From the NCBI GenBank assembly GCA_029009095.1, contig JAQXJT010000031.1, positions 1 through 64,000 of the forward strand: DNA of 64,000 nt, read 5' to 3'. This DNA is from a bacterium. GTDB lineage: Bacteria; Bacillota; Clostridia; Oscillospirales; Oscillospiraceae. The notes under the pieces were generated by a model. The model saw only the letters and a program-made list of their open reading frames with translations, searched no databases and was not told where the DNA came from. The position numbers and the translations under genes are program-made. Each line of letters begins with the position of its first letter. Within the stretch, counting starts at the first letter, position 1. Below are positions 51,711 to 62,483 of this stretch, piece by piece.

Positions 51711-54371
51711 TCAGTGGGCGTCCGCCCAGCTGTGGCCCTGCCGGGCCTCGGCCACCAGCGGCACGGAGTAGCGCACGGCGCTCTCCATCTCCTCGGTGAG
51801 CACCCGGGCCACCCGCTCGCCCTCCTGCTCGGGGCACTCCACGATCAGCTCGTCGTGCACCTGCAAAATGAGCCTTCCCTGTAAGCCCTCGGCCTTCAGC
51901 CGGCGCTGTACGTTCACCATGGCCAGTTTGATCACGTCCGCGGCGGTGCCCTGAATGGGCATGTTCAGCGCCACGCGCTCCCCGAAGGAGCGGGTGGGGA
52001 AGTCCCGGGCCCGAAGCTCCGGCAGGTTGCGGCGGCGGTGGAAGAGCGTCTCCACATAGCCCTGTTCCCGGCCCTGCTCCACCACGGCCTTCTGGTAGTC
52101 GCGCACCCCGGAAAACCGGGCGAAGTAGGCGTCCATATAGTCCTTGGCCTCGTTGACGTACACGCCCAGATCCTGCGAGAGGGAGAAAGCGGAGATGCCG
52201 TAGACGATGCCGAAGTTCACGGCCTTGGCCCGCCGCCGCAGCTCCGGCGTGACCTCCTCCGGCGGCACCCCAAAGACCTGGGAGGCAGTGGCCGTGTGGA
52301 TGTCCTGCCCGGAGAGGAAGGCCGCACGCATATTCTCATCCCCGGAGATGTGGGCCAGCAGCCGCAGTTCGATCTGGGAATAGTCCGCGTCCACCAGCAC
52401 ATTGCCCTCGCCCGCCACGAACATCTGCCGCAGCAGCGCCCCGGACTCCCGCCGGACGGGGATGTTCTGCAAATTCGGCTCCCGGGAGGAGAGTCGCCCG
52501 GTGTCGGTGACGGTCATCTGGAAGGTGGTGTGGATGCGCCCGTCGGGGGCGATGACCTTCAAAAGGCCGTCGGCATAGGTGGATTTGAGCTTGCTCAGCT
52601 CCCGGAAGTCCAGCACCCCCTGCACGATGGGGTAGTCCTCCCGGAGCTTTTCCAGCACCTCCGCGCCGGTGGAGTAGCCGGTTTTGGTCTTTTTCCCGCC
52701 GGGGAGGCCCAGCTCCTGAAAGAGCACCGTGCCCAGCTGCTTGGGGGAGTTGATGTTGAACTCGTGTCCCGCGCAGTCCCAGACAAAGCGCTGCGAGCGC
52801 TCGATGCCCGCGTTGAGACTCTCGCCGTAGTGCCGCAGCGCCTCCCGGTCCACCAGAAAGCCCCGGCACTCCATCTCCGCGAGCACCTTGCACAAGGGCA
52901 TCTCGATCCCGTCGAACAGCTCCTCCACGCCCATCTCCCGGAGGAGGGGGCGCAGCGTCTCCTCCAGCGCGGCCACGGCGGCGGCCCGGGAGGCCATCCC
53001 GGCCACGCGCTCCGCCTCCGACACGGTCTCCTCCCCGTCAAAGAGGGAGCTTTGCGCCTGGGCTTGTCCGGCGGTGTAGGGGGTGAAGCCCCCGTAGCGG
53101 AGCGTGAGCGTTTCCAGCTCGTAGCTGCCGGCGGTGGCGTCCAGCAGATAGGCCGCCAGCGCGCTGTCAAAAACGAAGCCGTCCGCCTCTACGCCCTGCT
53201 CCAGCGCCCGGCGGAGGAGGTTTTTCACATGGTGCCCCGCCTTTTTCCGGGCGGGGTCCAGGATCTTCCCCATGGCGGCGGCGTAGTCCCCGGCGTAGTG
53301 CCGCCGCGAAAGCAGGGCGGCCACGTTTTCGCTCTCCGAGAGGTCGTAGGTGAAGAGGAGATCTCCGCTCTCCTCCTCCCACCAGAGGTATAGGGCCTGC
53401 TCCCCGCTCTCATCGAGGCACTGCTCCAGCTCCCGGGGGGAGGTGAGAATGCGGGAGGTGCAGCAGCCGGACACCTGCGCCGGGGCGCCCTCTTCCGGCC
53501 CGCTCTCCGGCCGGAGCCCCCACTTTTCCATGAATTTCGTAAAGCTCAGCCGCCGGAAGAGTTCGTAGATCTCCCCGGTGCGGGGCATGACCCAGCTTTC
53601 CGGCGCATAGTCCACCGGGGCGTTCCGGGCGATGGTGGCCAGCTCGTAGCTCTCGTAGGCGCTCTCCCGGCCCGCTTCCAGCTTTTTGCGAACGGCGGGC
53701 TTGATGGCGTCCTCCTCCAGATGTTCGTAGACCCCGTCCAGGGAGCCGAAGCGGCGTATCAGCTCCAGCGCGGTCTTTTCCCCGATCCCCGGAACGCCGG
53801 GGAGATTGTCGCTGCTGTCGCCCATGAGGGCTTTGAGATCCACCATGCCCCCGGGCTCGAAGCCGTACTCCTCCCGGAAGCTCTCCGGCGTGTAGACGGT
53901 GGTGGTGCTCTGGCCCAGCCGGGTCTTTACATTCAGCACCCGCACATGCTCGTCCACCAACTGCAAAGCGTCCTTGTCCCCGCTGACCACCACGCACTCC
54001 CAGCCCGTCCCGCCGGCCCGGAGGGAGATGGTGCCCAGCAGATCGTCGGCCTCCCAGCCGCTGAGCTCCCGGCGGGGGATGTCCATGGCGTCCAGCACCT
54101 CCTTGAGCAGGGGGATCTGCCGGGCCAGCTCCTCGGGCATGGGCCGCCGCCCGGCCTTGTAGGCCGCGTAGCGCTTGTGGCGGAAGGTGGGGGCGGGCAC
54201 ATCGAAGGTCACGCACAGAGCGTCGGGACTCTCCTCGTCCAGCAGCCGCTGGAGGATGGAGAGGAAGCCGTACACCGCGTTGGTGGGCGTCCCGTCCGGG
54301 GCGGTGAGCATACGGATGCCGTAGAAGGCCCGGTTGACGAGACTGTTCCCGTCGAGTATCATCAGCTTCAT
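51711..54371 (-). CDS. polA: DNA polymerase I
   Basis: Fills gaps and removes RNA primers in repair and replication. The 886-residue product has the 5'-nuclease domain ([17 protein letters not shown] at residues 3-19, and [10 protein letters not shown]), a middle domain at about 310-490, and the polymerase domain with [14 protein letters not shown] (about 664), [12 protein letters not shown] (about 715) and VHDE (about 845). In the middle domain the first exonuclease carboxylates (D-x-E) are missing, with [11 protein letters not shown] in their place, so proofreading is probably lost, as in Bacillus. It overlaps uvrB by 4 bases. Confidence 0.96.
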   Translation of the reverse strand: MKLMILDGNSLVNRAFYGIRMLTAPDGTPTNAVYGFLSILQRLLDEESPDALCVTFDVPAPTFRHKRYAAYKAGRRPMPEELARQIPLLKEVLDAMDIPRRELSGWEADDLLGTISLRAGGTGWECVVVSGDKDALQLVDEHVRVLNVKTRLGQSTTTVYTPESFREEYGFEPGGMVDLKALMGDSSDNLPGVPGIGEKTALELIRRFGSLDGVYEHLEEDAIKPAVRKKLEAGRESAYESYELATIARNAPVDYAPESWVMPRTGEIYELFRRLSFTKFMEKWGLRPESGPEEGAPAQVSGCCTSRILTSPRELEQCLDESGEQALYLWWEEESGDLLFTYDLSESENVAALLSRRHYAGDYAAAMGKILDPARKKAGHHVKNLLRRALEQGVEADGFVFDSALAAYLLDATAGSYELETLTLRYGGFTPYTAGQAQAQSSLFDGEETVSEAERVAGMASRAAAVAALEETLRPLLREMGVEELFDGIEMPLCKVLAEMECRGFLVDREALRHYGESLNAGIERSQRFVWDCAGHEFNINSPKQLGTVLFQELGLPGGKKTKTGYSTGAEVLEKLREDYPIVQGVLDFRELSKLKSTYADGLLKVIAPDGRIHTTFQMTVTDTGRLSSREPNLQNIPVRRESGALLRQMFVAGEGNVLVDADYSQIELRLLAHISGDENMRAAFLSGQDIHTATASQVFGVPPEEVTPELRRRAKAVNFGIVYGISAFSLSQDLGVYVNEAKDYMDAYFARFSGVRDYQKAVVEQGREQGYVETLFHRRRNLPELRARDFPTRSFGERVALNMPIQGTAADVIKLAMVNVQRRLKAEGLQGRLILQVHDELIVECPEQEGERVARVLTEEMESAVRYSVPLVAEARQGHSWADAH

Positions 54372-56335
54372 TTTCTGCTCTCCTCTCCCCGAAGCTCGAT
54401 AAGCCGGTCACGCAGCACGGCGGCGTACTCGTATTCCAGCATCTTGGCCGCCTTTTTCATTTCCTTCTCCAGCCGCTCGATCTCCTGGCGGCGCTCGTGG
54501 TCGGTCATCTTCACGCCGCCCTTTTTCTCCACCGCCGGGCCGCTGATCTCCAGCAGCTCCCGGACGTTCTTGACGATGGTTTTGGGTACGATGCCGTGCT
54601 CGGCGTTGTAGCGCTGCTGGATCTCCCGGCGGCGCTCGGTCTCGTCGATGGCCGCGCGCATGGAGGGGGTGATCCTGTCGCCGTACATGATGACGGTGCC
54701 CCCCGCGTTGCGGGCGGCCCGGCCGATGGTCTGGATCAGGGAGGTCTCGCTGCGGAGGAAGCCCTCCTTGTCCGCGTCCAGAATGGCGATCAGACTCACC
54801 TCGGGCAAGTCAAGACCCTCCCGCAGCAGATTGATGCCCACCAGCACGTCGAACTCCCCCAAACGCAGGTCGCGGATGATCTCCATGCGCTCGATGGCGC
54901 CGATGTCGTGGTGCATATACCGGGTCCTGATGCCGCTGCCCAGCAGGTACTCCGTGAGATCCTCGGCCATGCGCTTGGTGAGGGTGGTCACCAGCGTGCG
55001 CTCCCGGCGACGGATGCGCTCCTGGATCTCCCCGATGAGATCGTCGATCTGCCCCTCCACGGGGCGTACCTCCACCACCGGGTCGGTGAGGCCCGTGGGA
55101 CGGATGATCTGCTCGGCGATCTGCCCGGAGCGCTGGCGCTCGTAGTCCCCCGGGGTGGCGGAAACATAGATGGCCTGATGGACGCGCTGCTGAAATTCCT
55201 CGAATTTTAGCGGGCGGTTGTCAAAGGCGGAGGGCAGGCGGAAGCCGTACTCCACCAGCGTCTCCTTTCTGGCCCGGTCTCCCCGGTACATGGCCCGCAC
55301 CTGGGGCAGCGTCACATGGCTCTCGTCTACAAAGAGGACGAAATCTTTGGGGAAGTAGTCCAGCAGCGTCATGGGGGCGCTGCCGGGGGCGCGGTTGGAG
55401 ATGATGCGGGAGTAGTTCTCAATGCCCGAGCAGTAGCCCAGCTCCTGGATCATCTCGATGTCGTAATCCACCCGCTGCCGGATGCGCTGGGCCTCCAGCA
55501 GCTTGTCGTTCTCCTTGAACCAGCGCTCCCGCTCGTCGCACTCCCGGCGGATCTCCCGGATGGCCCGTTCCAGCTTGTCGTGGGAGGTGACATAGTGGGA
55601 GGCGGGGTAGATGACCACATGGCTGAGCACCCGGTCGGCAATGCCGGTGAGAGGGTTGAACTCGCTGATGCGCTCGATCTCGTCCCCGAAGAACTCGATG
55701 CGGATGGCCCGGTCTTTCCAGTAGGCCGGGTAGACCTCCACCGTGTCCCCCCGCACCCGGAACATATTGCGCTCAAAGGCCATGTCGTTGCGCTCGTAAC
55801 GGTCCTCGATGAGCCGGGCGAAGAGGTTTTCCATGCCGAATTCCGTCCCCACCCGCAGCGAGATGGCCATGCGCTCGAAATCCTCCGGCTCGCCCAGACC
55901 GTAGATGCAGCTCACCGACGCCACCACGATCACATCCCGCCGCTCCAGCAGGGAGAAGGTGGCCGACAGGCGCAGCCGGTCGATCTCCTCGTTGGTGGAG
56001 GCGTCTTTTTCAATATAGGTGTCCGTGGAGGGCACATAGGCCTCGGGCTGGTAGTAGTCGTAGTAGGAGACGAAGTACTCCACCGCGTTGTCCGGGAAAA
56101 ACTCCCGGAACTCGCTGCAAAGCTGAGCGGCCAGCGTCTTGTTGTGGGCCAGCACCAGCGCGGGGCGCTGCAGCCGCTCGATGATCTTGGCCATGGTGTA
56201 GGTCTTGCCCGAGCCGGTGACGCCCAGCAGCGTCTGCTCGTCAATCCCCATCTCCACTCCCCGGCAGAGCTTCTCAATGGCCTGGGGCTGATCCCCGGCG
56301 GGCTGGTATTCGCTTACCACGCGGAATTCCGGCAT
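54368..56335 (-). CDS. uvrB: excinuclease ABC subunit B
   Basis: Damage-verifying helicase of nucleotide excision repair. The 655-residue product has Walker A in [14 protein letters not shown] (about 37-50), the beta-hairpin region [12 protein letters not shown] (about 92-103), DESH in the DEAD-like motif, and the C-terminal UVR domain ([20 protein letters not shown], about 625-645) that binds UvrC. AAGGAGG precedes the ATG. uvrA and uvrC are not in the window. Confidence 0.97.
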   Translation of the reverse strand: MPEFRVVSEYQPAGDQPQAIEKLCRGVEMGIDEQTLLGVTGSGKTYTMAKIIERLQRPALVLAHNKTLAAQLCSEFREFFPDNAVEYFVSYYDYYQPEAYVPSTDTYIEKDASTNEEIDRLRLSATFSLLERRDVIVVASVSCIYGLGEPEDFERMAISLRVGTEFGMENLFARLIEDRYERNDMAFERNMFRVRGDTVEVYPAYWKDRAIRIEFFGDEIERISEFNPLTGIADRVLSHVVIYPASHYVTSHDKLERAIREIRRECDERERWFKENDKLLEAQRIRQRVDYDIEMIQELGYCSGIENYSRIISNRAPGSAPMTLLDYFPKDFVLFVDESHVTLPQVRAMYRGDRARKETLVEYGFRLPSAFDNRPLKFEEFQQRVHQAIYVSATPGDYERQRSGQIAEQIIRPTGLTDPVVEVRPVEGQIDDLIGEIQERIRRRERTLVTTLTKRMAEDLTEYLLGSGIRTRYMHHDIGAIERMEIIRDLRLGEFDVLVGINLLREGLDLPEVSLIAILDADKEGFLRSETSLIQTIGRAARNAGGTVIMYGDRITPSMRAAIDETERRREIQQRYNAEHGIVPKTIVKNVRELLEISGPAVEKKGGVKMTDHERRQEIERLEKEMKKAAKMLEYEYAAVLRDRLIELRGEESRK

Positions 56336-56354
56336 TGCGTTTCCTCCTTGCCTC

Positions 56355-57536
56355 TCAGTTCTCTTCCGTCTCCTCTTCGCCCTCTCCCTCGTCCCGTTGA
56401 CCGAGCTTTTTGAACAGGGGGCGGCGCCGCTCCGGCACCTTTTCCATGATGTCCTCCACGGCGCCCCCGGCCAGTTCTTTCACCGTCAGCTCCGCCACCC
56501 GGGAGATAAAGCTCTGGAGGGCGGGGTTTTTCCGCCCGGCGCGCAGCACCTCCAGCACCTGCCGTATGCCCTGCTCGCGCAGCTCTGTCAGGGTGCGCGC
56601 CCCGGTGGACTGGAGGGCGTCAAAAAGGGCGTCTACAAAGTCCCGGCAGGACTCGCTGTCCATGCCCTCCAGGGTGCGGTCCAGCGCCGCGTCCCAGGCC
56701 CGGCTGGAGAGCGACAGCTCCTCGCAGCGGAGAAAGCCGGTGCCCAGAACCTGCCAGTAGAACCCGTCGTGGGACTCGGGGGGGCCTTTGCTGCTGTTGA
56801 CGATGACGCTCTCGCCCACCGGGAAGAGGATCGTGCCCACGATGGAGTGCTGAGGGAGAATGGTGACCATCCTCTCCCGGATGCGGGCGAGACCCTCGCC
56901 GTCCCCCACCCCGTTGCGAAAGCCCGGGCCGTCGTTGTTATAGATCATCACGATCCGATCCTGTATCTCCGAGGGCGCCAGCACCCCCGCGTAGATGGCC
57001 AGATTGCCGCCCTTGGAGTGGCCGCCCAGATAGAGCGGACCCTCGATCTCCCCGGCTACGCGCAGCAGATAGTCCAGCGCGTCCTTCTGGGCGGGCACCT
57101 CGTCCAGCACGCACATCATGAAGTCCTCCCGCCAGCCGGCCAGCGTGTCGTCGGTGCCCCGGTAGGACACATAGGTGCTCCCGTCCGGCAGATGGACGCA
57201 CACGGCGGAGAACTGCTCCCCCTGCTCGTCGTCGCAGAGGTTCACAAAGTGGCTCAGTGTCACATCCCGGAAACGCACCGTCTCCGAGGCCCGGCGCAGC
57301 AGGGGCAGCACATAGGGAGAGGAGAGCACGCCCAGATTGTCGCCCCGTTCGCCCCAGAGCGCGGCGTAGCGATCCAGCGTGTCGCCCAGACCTACCCGCT
57401 GCCCGCCCTCTGGCACGATCATACTGAAGTCCGGCATCCCCATCTGGGAGCAGAGATAATTGTCCACTTCGTTAAAAGGAGAGACGGTCAGGGGAATATC
57501 TCCCCGCCAGTCAAGATAATCCATAATATTCGGCAT
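56355..57536 (-). CDS. DUF2974 (Mbeg1-like) alpha/beta hydrolase
   Basis: The 393-residue product begins [20 protein letters not shown], the typical entry of this family, and has the lipase-like nucleophile elbow [13 protein letters not shown] (Ser about residue 176) and the [18 protein letters not shown] oxyanion-type region (about 130-147). No signal peptide; cytoplasmic. The C-terminal part (about 320-393) is charged and ends in a Glu-rich tail. The substrate is unknown. It starts the leftward run and is 19 bp from uvrB. Confidence 0.82.
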   Translation of the reverse strand: MPNIMDYLDWRGDIPLTVSPFNEVDNYLCSQMGMPDFSMIVPEGGQRVGLGDTLDRYAALWGERGDNLGVLSSPYVLPLLRRASETVRFRDVTLSHFVNLCDDEQGEQFSAVCVHLPDGSTYVSYRGTDDTLAGWREDFMMCVLDEVPAQKDALDYLLRVAGEIEGPLYLGGHSKGGNLAIYAGVLAPSEIQDRIVMIYNNDGPGFRNGVGDGEGLARIRERMVTILPQHSIVGTILFPVGESVIVNSSKGPPESHDGFYWQVLGTGFLRCEELSLSSRAWDAALDRTLEGMDSESCRDFVDALFDALQSTGARTLTELREQGIRQVLEVLRAGRKNPALQSFISRVAELTVKELAGGAVEDIMEKVPERRRPLFKKLGQRDEGEGEEETEEN

Positions 57537-57638
57537 AAATTTCTCCTTTTATTACCACAAGATTTCAAATAACCACGAGTCTTGCCCGCCGTAATTCTGT
57601 ATTTTCATTTCTCTGCCCATTTTATGCTCCGTTGGGCG

Positions 57639-57684
57639 AAAAGCGCAACGCCCCCGGCGGGAAGACCGGAGGACGTTGGGCTTT
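57639..57684 (-). terminator. terminator of the nucleoside phosphorylase gene
   Basis: On the minus strand AAAGCCCAACGTCCTCCGG pairs imperfectly with CCGGGGGCGTTGCGCTTTT. It lies 11 bp after the stop. Confidence 0.55.
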
Positions 57685-57694
57685 GGCGCCGTTC

Positions 57695-58999
57695 TCAGCT
57701 GACGATGCCACGGATGAAGGGGGGACGCTGGGGCATCTCCGCGGAGAAACGGTAGCAGCCCAGCAGTTCCGCCTCCGCCCGGGCCGCGCTCTCCCCGTCG
57801 GCGGCGTGGATCACGGCCAGTTCGCCGCCCTTTTGCACCCTGTCGCCCACCTTGGCGCGGAGGACAACGCCCACGGAGAGGTCGATGGCGCTCTCCTTGG
57901 TTGCCCGGCCGCCGCCGAGAAGCATGGACACATGGCCCACGCCCTTCGCGTCGATGGCGGTCACATAGCCATCCTCCGGGGCGGCCACGGTGCGCTGCAC
58001 CGGGGCGAGGGGCAGCAGAGAGGTGTCGTACACGGCGCGCTCGTCTCCGCCCTGAGCCTTGACCATGGCGGCCAGCCGCCCCAGGGCCGAGCCGTCGGCA
58101 ATGCACCGCTCCAGCCGCGCCCGGGCGGCGGTCTCGTCCTTTTCCGCGCCGCTGCGCACGAGGATGTTGGCGCCCAGCGTCAGACAGAGCTCCTTCAGAT
58201 CGGGCACATCCTCCCCACGAAGCACCGCGATGGCCTCCCTGACCTCCAGGGCGTTGCCCACGGTGTAGCCCAGAGGCTGATCCATGTCTGTGACCACGGC
58301 GGCCATGTTCCGCCCGGCCAGCTTGCCCACGCTCACCATCTCCCGGGCCAGCGTGAAAGCGTCCTCCTCGCGCTCCATGAACGCGCCGCTGCCGGTCTTG
58401 ACATCCAGCACGATGGTGTGGGCCCCGGAGGCCAGCTTCTTGGACATGATGCTCGAGACGATCAGCGGGATGGAGGGCACGGTGCCGGTCACGTCCCGGA
58501 GGGCGTAGAGGAGCTTATCCGCCGGGGCCAGCGTGCCGGACTGCCCGGCGATGACGAAGCCCGCCGTCCGGGCGTTTTCCAGAAACCTCTCCCGGCTCAT
58601 CTCCACGGAGAAGCCCGGGAAGGATTCCAGCTTGTCGATGGTGCCGCCGGTGTGGCCCAGACCACGGCCGGACCTCTTTGCCATGATGATGCCGCAGGAG
58701 GCCACCAGCGGGCAGAGCACCAGCGAGGTCTTGTCGCCCACGCCGCCGGTGGAGTGCTTGTCGGCGGTGAGCTCGCCGAGAGGGGAGAGATCCACCGTGT
58801 CCCCGGAGGCGGCCATGGCGAGGGTGAGCTCGGTGGTCTCCCGCTCGTTCATACCCTGAAAATAGATGGCCATGCACAGTGCGCTCATCTGGTAATCCGG
58901 AATGTCGCCTCTGGTGTAGCCTTCAATGATATAGCGAATTTCCCCGGCGCTCAACACGCCGCCGTCGCGTTTTTTCTCAATGAGATCGGTCATTCTCAC
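57695..58999 (-). CDS. pdp: pyrimidine-nucleoside phosphorylase
   Basis: Splits uridine, thymidine and deoxyuridine with phosphate to base and (deoxy)ribose-1-phosphate. The 434-residue product has the family segments YQMSALCMAIYFQGM near residue 39, DKHSTGGVGDKTSLVL near 82-97 (phosphate binding), SGRGLGHTGGTIDKLES near 113-129 and ALEVREAIAVLRGE. Start at the GTG at 58999 because GAGGTGA is 6 nt upstream and the homologue of B. subtilis starts with the same Met-Arg-Met; the longer frame is rejected. Salvage role; monocistronic. Confidence 0.94.
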   Translation of the reverse strand: MRMTDLIEKKRDGGVLSAGEIRYIIEGYTRGDIPDYQMSALCMAIYFQGMNERETTELTLAMAASGDTVDLSPLGELTADKHSTGGVGDKTSLVLCPLVASCGIIMAKRSGRGLGHTGGTIDKLESFPGFSVEMSRERFLENARTAGFVIAGQSGTLAPADKLLYALRDVTGTVPSIPLIVSSIMSKKLASGAHTIVLDVKTGSGAFMEREEDAFTLAREMVSVGKLAGRNMAAVVTDMDQPLGYTVGNALEVREAIAVLRGEDVPDLKELCLTLGANILVRSGAEKDETAARARLERCIADGSALGRLAAMVKAQGGDERAVYDTSLLPLAPVQRTVAAPEDGYVTAIDAKGVGHVSMLLGGGRATKESAIDLSVGVVLRAKVGDRVQKGGELAVIHAADGESAARAEAELLGCYRFSAEMPQRPPFIRGIVS

Positions 59000-59018
59000 A
59001 GCGATCACCTCAAGGAAA

Positions 59019-59047
59019 ATCATACCATAGCTATCCCCATTTCGCAA
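59019..59047 (-). promoter_or_regulatory. promoter of the nucleoside phosphorylase gene
   Basis: On the minus strand TTGCGA (59047-59042), 17 nt, TATGAT (59024-59019), with a TGG extension just before the -10. Confidence 0.65.
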
Positions 59048-59107
59048 GGGGAGAGTGGGCCGCGGCGGACTTTTCCTGCCGCGGCGCAAGTCTTTGGGGG
59101 GAGGGAG

Positions 59108-59136
59108 TTTGCAGTGGGGAGAAAATGATGTATAAT
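59108..59136 (+). promoter_or_regulatory. promoter of addBA
   Basis: TTTGCA, 17 nt, and a perfect TATAAT at 59131-59136, 32 bp before the addB start. Confidence 0.7.
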
Positions 59137-59168
59137 GGGAAAAACGACGGGAAGAAGGGGTGGAGAGC

Positions 59169-62100
59169 ATGTTGAGACTGATCCTTGGACGGGCGGGCAC
59201 CGGCAAGACCGGCATGATCATGGAAGAGATCCGCCGGAGGGTGGCGGCGGAGCAGGGGGGGAATATCCTCATCGTCCCCGAACAGTACAGCTACGAGGCC
59301 GAGCGGGAGCTGCTGCGCCTGGCGGGAGATACTGCCTCCCTTTACGCGGAGGTGCTCTCCTTCACCCGGCTGGCCCACGCTGTGGCCCGGGAGGTGGGCG
59401 GCAGCGCCAGGGTGTATACGGACAAGGGGGGGCGGGCGCTCCAGATGGCGCTCGCCTTGCAGCGCTGCGCCCCGGAGCTGCGGCTCTACGGCAGCGCCCG
59501 GCAGCGCTCCGAGACCATCCGCCCCCTGCTGTCGGCCATGGACGAGCTGCGCTGCGGCTGCATCGGCGGCGACGAGCTGCGCGAGGCCGCCGGGGCGTGC
59601 ACGGGCCAGCTCCGGCAGAAGCTGCTGGATCTGGCGCTGCTGCAGGAGGCCATGGCGGCGCTGGAGCAGCAGACCGGGGCCGACCCCGGCACCCGGCTGG
59701 ACACTCTGGCCGATGATATCCCCCGCAGCGCCCTCCTCCGGGGGGGACAGATCTATATCGACGGCTTTACGGACTTCACCGCCCAGGAGCGGCGGGTGAT
59801 CCGGCAGCTCTGGCTCTGCGGGGATGTGACCGTGTGTCTCACCTGCGCGGGGCTGAACGAGGAGCGGGAGGAGTTCGCCTCCGCGGCGCGCACCGCCCTC
59901 TCGCTGCGGCGGGAGGCCGTGGAGGACGGGGTGCCCGTCAAGGAATTGCAGGTGCCGGACAACGGGGAGGAGGGGCCGCTGGGCTTTCTCGAAAAGCAGC
60001 TCTTTTCCTATACGGACATCTCCCGGGACGGGGAGGGCCGCATCCGGCTGATCACCGCTCCCGACGCGGCGGCGGAGTGCGAACTGGCCGCCGGGGAGGC
60101 GCTGCGACTGGTGCGGGAGACGGGCTGCCGCTGGCGGGACATTGCCATCGCCGTGCGGGGGTTTGAGGATTACAGGCCGCTGCTGGAGAGCGCCTTCGCC
60201 CGCGCCGGCGTCCCGCTCTACCTCTCCCACCGCGCGGACGTGCTGGAAAAGCCCCTGCCCACGCTGATCCTCTCCGCCTTCGCCGTGGTGAGCGGGGGGT
60301 GGAGCTACGAGGATGTGTTCACCTATCTGAAAACCGGGCTCACGCCCCTCGCCCCGGAGCAGGTGGACGAGCTGGAGAACTATGTGCTGCTCTGGGACAT
60401 CCGGGGCGGGGCCTGGTGGGGCGAGCGGCCCTGGCGGCAGCACCCGGAGGGGTACAACAAGGAGTATACCGGGGAGGTCAACGAGCGGCTGCGGCGCATC
60501 GACGGGCTGCGGCGGCAGGTGGCCGCGCCGCTGAGGGCTCTGCAGGAGGGAGGACGGGAGGCCAAAACCGCCCGGGAGCAGTGCCGCGTCACCGCTGCGT
60601 TCTGGGATGCGATCTCCCTGGGGGAGCGGCTGGACGGACACGCCGGGGCGCTGCGGAAGCTGGGAAGGGAGCAGGAAGCGGAGGAGTGTTTGCAGCTCTG
60701 GGACGTGGCCGTGGAGGCGCTGGAGCAGTGCGCGCGGGTGCTGGGAGACAGCCCCATGGATCCCGAGGAGTTCGCCCGGCTCTTCAAGCTGCTGCTGTCC
60801 CAGTACGATGTGGGCACCATCCCCGTGGCGGTGGATCGCGTCACCGCCGGAGACTTTGACCGTATGCGCCGCCGCTCGCTGCGGCATCTGCTGGTGCTGG
60901 GGGCCACGGACGAGCGATTGCCCCGGATCGACGGCGAGGGGGGCGTTTTCACCGACAGCGAGCGGGAGACGCTGCGCACCCTCTCACTGGAGGTGGAGGA
61001 CGGGGATGACAGGCTGAGTCGGGAATTTTCCCTTATCTATAATGTGTTCACCCTGCCCTCGGAGAGTCTCTGGGTCTCCCGGCCCCTCTTTACCTCCGGG
61101 GGGCAGGAGCAGCGCGCCTCCTTTGTCTCCGAGCGCATCGCCCGGCTCTTCTCCCTGTCGGAGGAGGCGGGGGATCTGACGGAGGCCCGCAGCGGCTCCT
61201 ACCGGGGCGCGCTGGAGCTGGCCGCCTCGGGCAACGCCGAGGCCCGGGCCTACTTCGAGGGGGACGCGGAGGCGGAGAGCGAGCTGGAGCGGCTCTCCCG
61301 GGCGGCGGCCTACCGGCGGGGGAGTCTGGGCCGGGACGGGGTGCGCGCCCTCTACGGCAGCGAGCCCTGGCTCACCGCCAGCCGCATCGACACCTTCGCC
61401 GCCTGCAAATTCCAGTATTTCCTCCGCTACGGCCTCCGGGCCAGACCCCGGGAGGCGGCGGGCTTCAACCCCCCGGATCTGGGCACCTTTCTCCACCATG
61501 TGCTGGAGCGCTGCGCCCGGGAGGCGGGGGAGCGGGGCGGCTTTGCCGCCGTCAGCGACGAGCAGGTGCGGGAGATGGCGGGACGGTACACGGAGGAGTA
61601 TATCCACGAGCATCTGGAGGACTTCCGGGAGAAAAGCCCCCGCTTTGTCTACCTGTTCCGGCGGCTGCAAAAGACCGTGGAGCAGGTGGTGCTGGATACC
61701 GCCGGGGAGCTGAGGAATTCCGACTTCCGGCCGCTGGATTTCGAGCTGAACTTCTCCGGCGAGGAGGATCTCGGCCCCGAGCGGCTGGGGGAGGGGGAGA
61801 GCTCGCTGGTGCTCACCGGGCAGGTAGACCGGGTGGACGGTTGGGAGAAGGACGGCAAGCTCTACATCCGCGTCACGGACTACAAGACCGGGCGCAGGGA
61901 GTTCTCCCTCTCGGATGTGTGGTACGGCATGAATTTGCAGATGCTCCTCTATCTCTTCGCTCTGCAGCGGGAGGGGGAGCGGCGCTACGGCAAACCCGTG
62001 GAGCCGGCGGGTGTGCTCTATGTCCCGGCCCGGGACGAGATCATCCGCGCCCCCGCGATGCTGACCGATCAGGAGATCCTGGCGGAAAAGGCCAAAAAGC

Positions 62101-62483
62101 TCCGCCGCAGCGGACTGCTGCTGGATGAGGAGGCGGTGCTGCGGGCCATGGAGAAGGGCGGGGAGGGCTTCCGCTACCTGCCGCTGAAACTCAATAAGGA
62201 CAAGGAGATCGCGGGGGATGCGCTGGCCTCCGCCGAACAGTTGGGACAGCTCTCAGGCTATATTGCGGAGCTGTTGCAGGAGATGGCCGGGGAGCTGCGC
62301 CGGGGCAGCATCCAGGCCGACCCCTGGTACCGCAGCAGCAGCGAGGGGGCGTGCGTGTATTGCAGCTACTTCGACGCCTGCCGCTTCGACGAAACGCGGG
62401 ACAAGCCCCGCTACAAGACCAATTTGAAGGCCCCGGAATTCTGGAAGAAGCTGGAAGAGAGGAGGGACAAGGAATGCCCCTGA
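59169..62483 (+). CDS. addB: ATP-dependent helicase/nuclease subunit B
   Basis: With AddA it processes double-strand breaks up to Chi for recombination. The 1104-residue product has Walker A GRAGTGKT at about residues 7-14 and a C-terminal RecB-type nuclease (VTDYKTGRREF near 905, Asp and Lys of the active site). The Fe-S staple has its four Cys: CKFQYFLRYG near 743 and CVYCSYFDAC near 1060. Start at 59169, with AAGGGG 8 nt upstream; a GTG at 59160 is the alternative. Overlaps addA by 10 bases. Confidence 0.94.
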   Translation: MLRLILGRAGTGKTGMIMEEIRRRVAAEQGGNILIVPEQYSYEAERELLRLAGDTASLYAEVLSFTRLAHAVAREVGGSARVYTDKGGRALQMALALQRCAPELRLYGSARQRSETIRPLLSAMDELRCGCIGGDELREAAGACTGQLRQKLLDLALLQEAMAALEQQTGADPGTRLDTLADDIPRSALLRGGQIYIDGFTDFTAQERRVIRQLWLCGDVTVCLTCAGLNEEREEFASAARTALSLRREAVEDGVPVKELQVPDNGEEGPLGFLEKQLFSYTDISRDGEGRIRLITAPDAAAECELAAGEALRLVRETGCRWRDIAIAVRGFEDYRPLLESAFARAGVPLYLSHRADVLEKPLPTLILSAFAVVSGGWSYEDVFTYLKTGLTPLAPEQVDELENYVLLWDIRGGAWWGERPWRQHPEGYNKEYTGEVNERLRRIDGLRRQVAAPLRALQEGGREAKTAREQCRVTAAFWDAISLGERLDGHAGALRKLGREQEAEECLQLWDVAVEALEQCARVLGDSPMDPEEFARLFKLLLSQYDVGTIPVAVDRVTAGDFDRMRRRSLRHLLVLGATDERLPRIDGEGGVFTDSERETLRTLSLEVEDGDDRLSREFSLIYNVFTLPSESLWVSRPLFTSGGQEQRASFVSERIARLFSLSEEAGDLTEARSGSYRGALELAASGNAEARAYFEGDAEAESELERLSRAAAYRRGSLGRDGVRALYGSEPWLTASRIDTFAACKFQYFLRYGLRARPREAAGFNPPDLGTFLHHVLERCAREAGERGGFAAVSDEQVREMAGRYTEEYIHEHLEDFREKSPRFVYLFRRLQKTVEQVVLDTAGELRNSDFRPLDFELNFSGEEDLGPERLGEGESSLVLTGQVDRVDGWEKDGKLYIRVTDYKTGRREFSLSDVWYGMNLQMLLYLFALQREGERRYGKPVEPAGVLYVPARDEIIRAPAMLTDQEILAEKAKKLRRSGLLLDEEAVLRAMEKGGEGFRYLPLKLNKDKEIAGDALASAEQLGQLSGYIAELLQEMAGELRRGSIQADPWYRSSSEGACVYCSYFDACRFDETRDKPRYKTNLKAPEFWKKLEERRDKECP

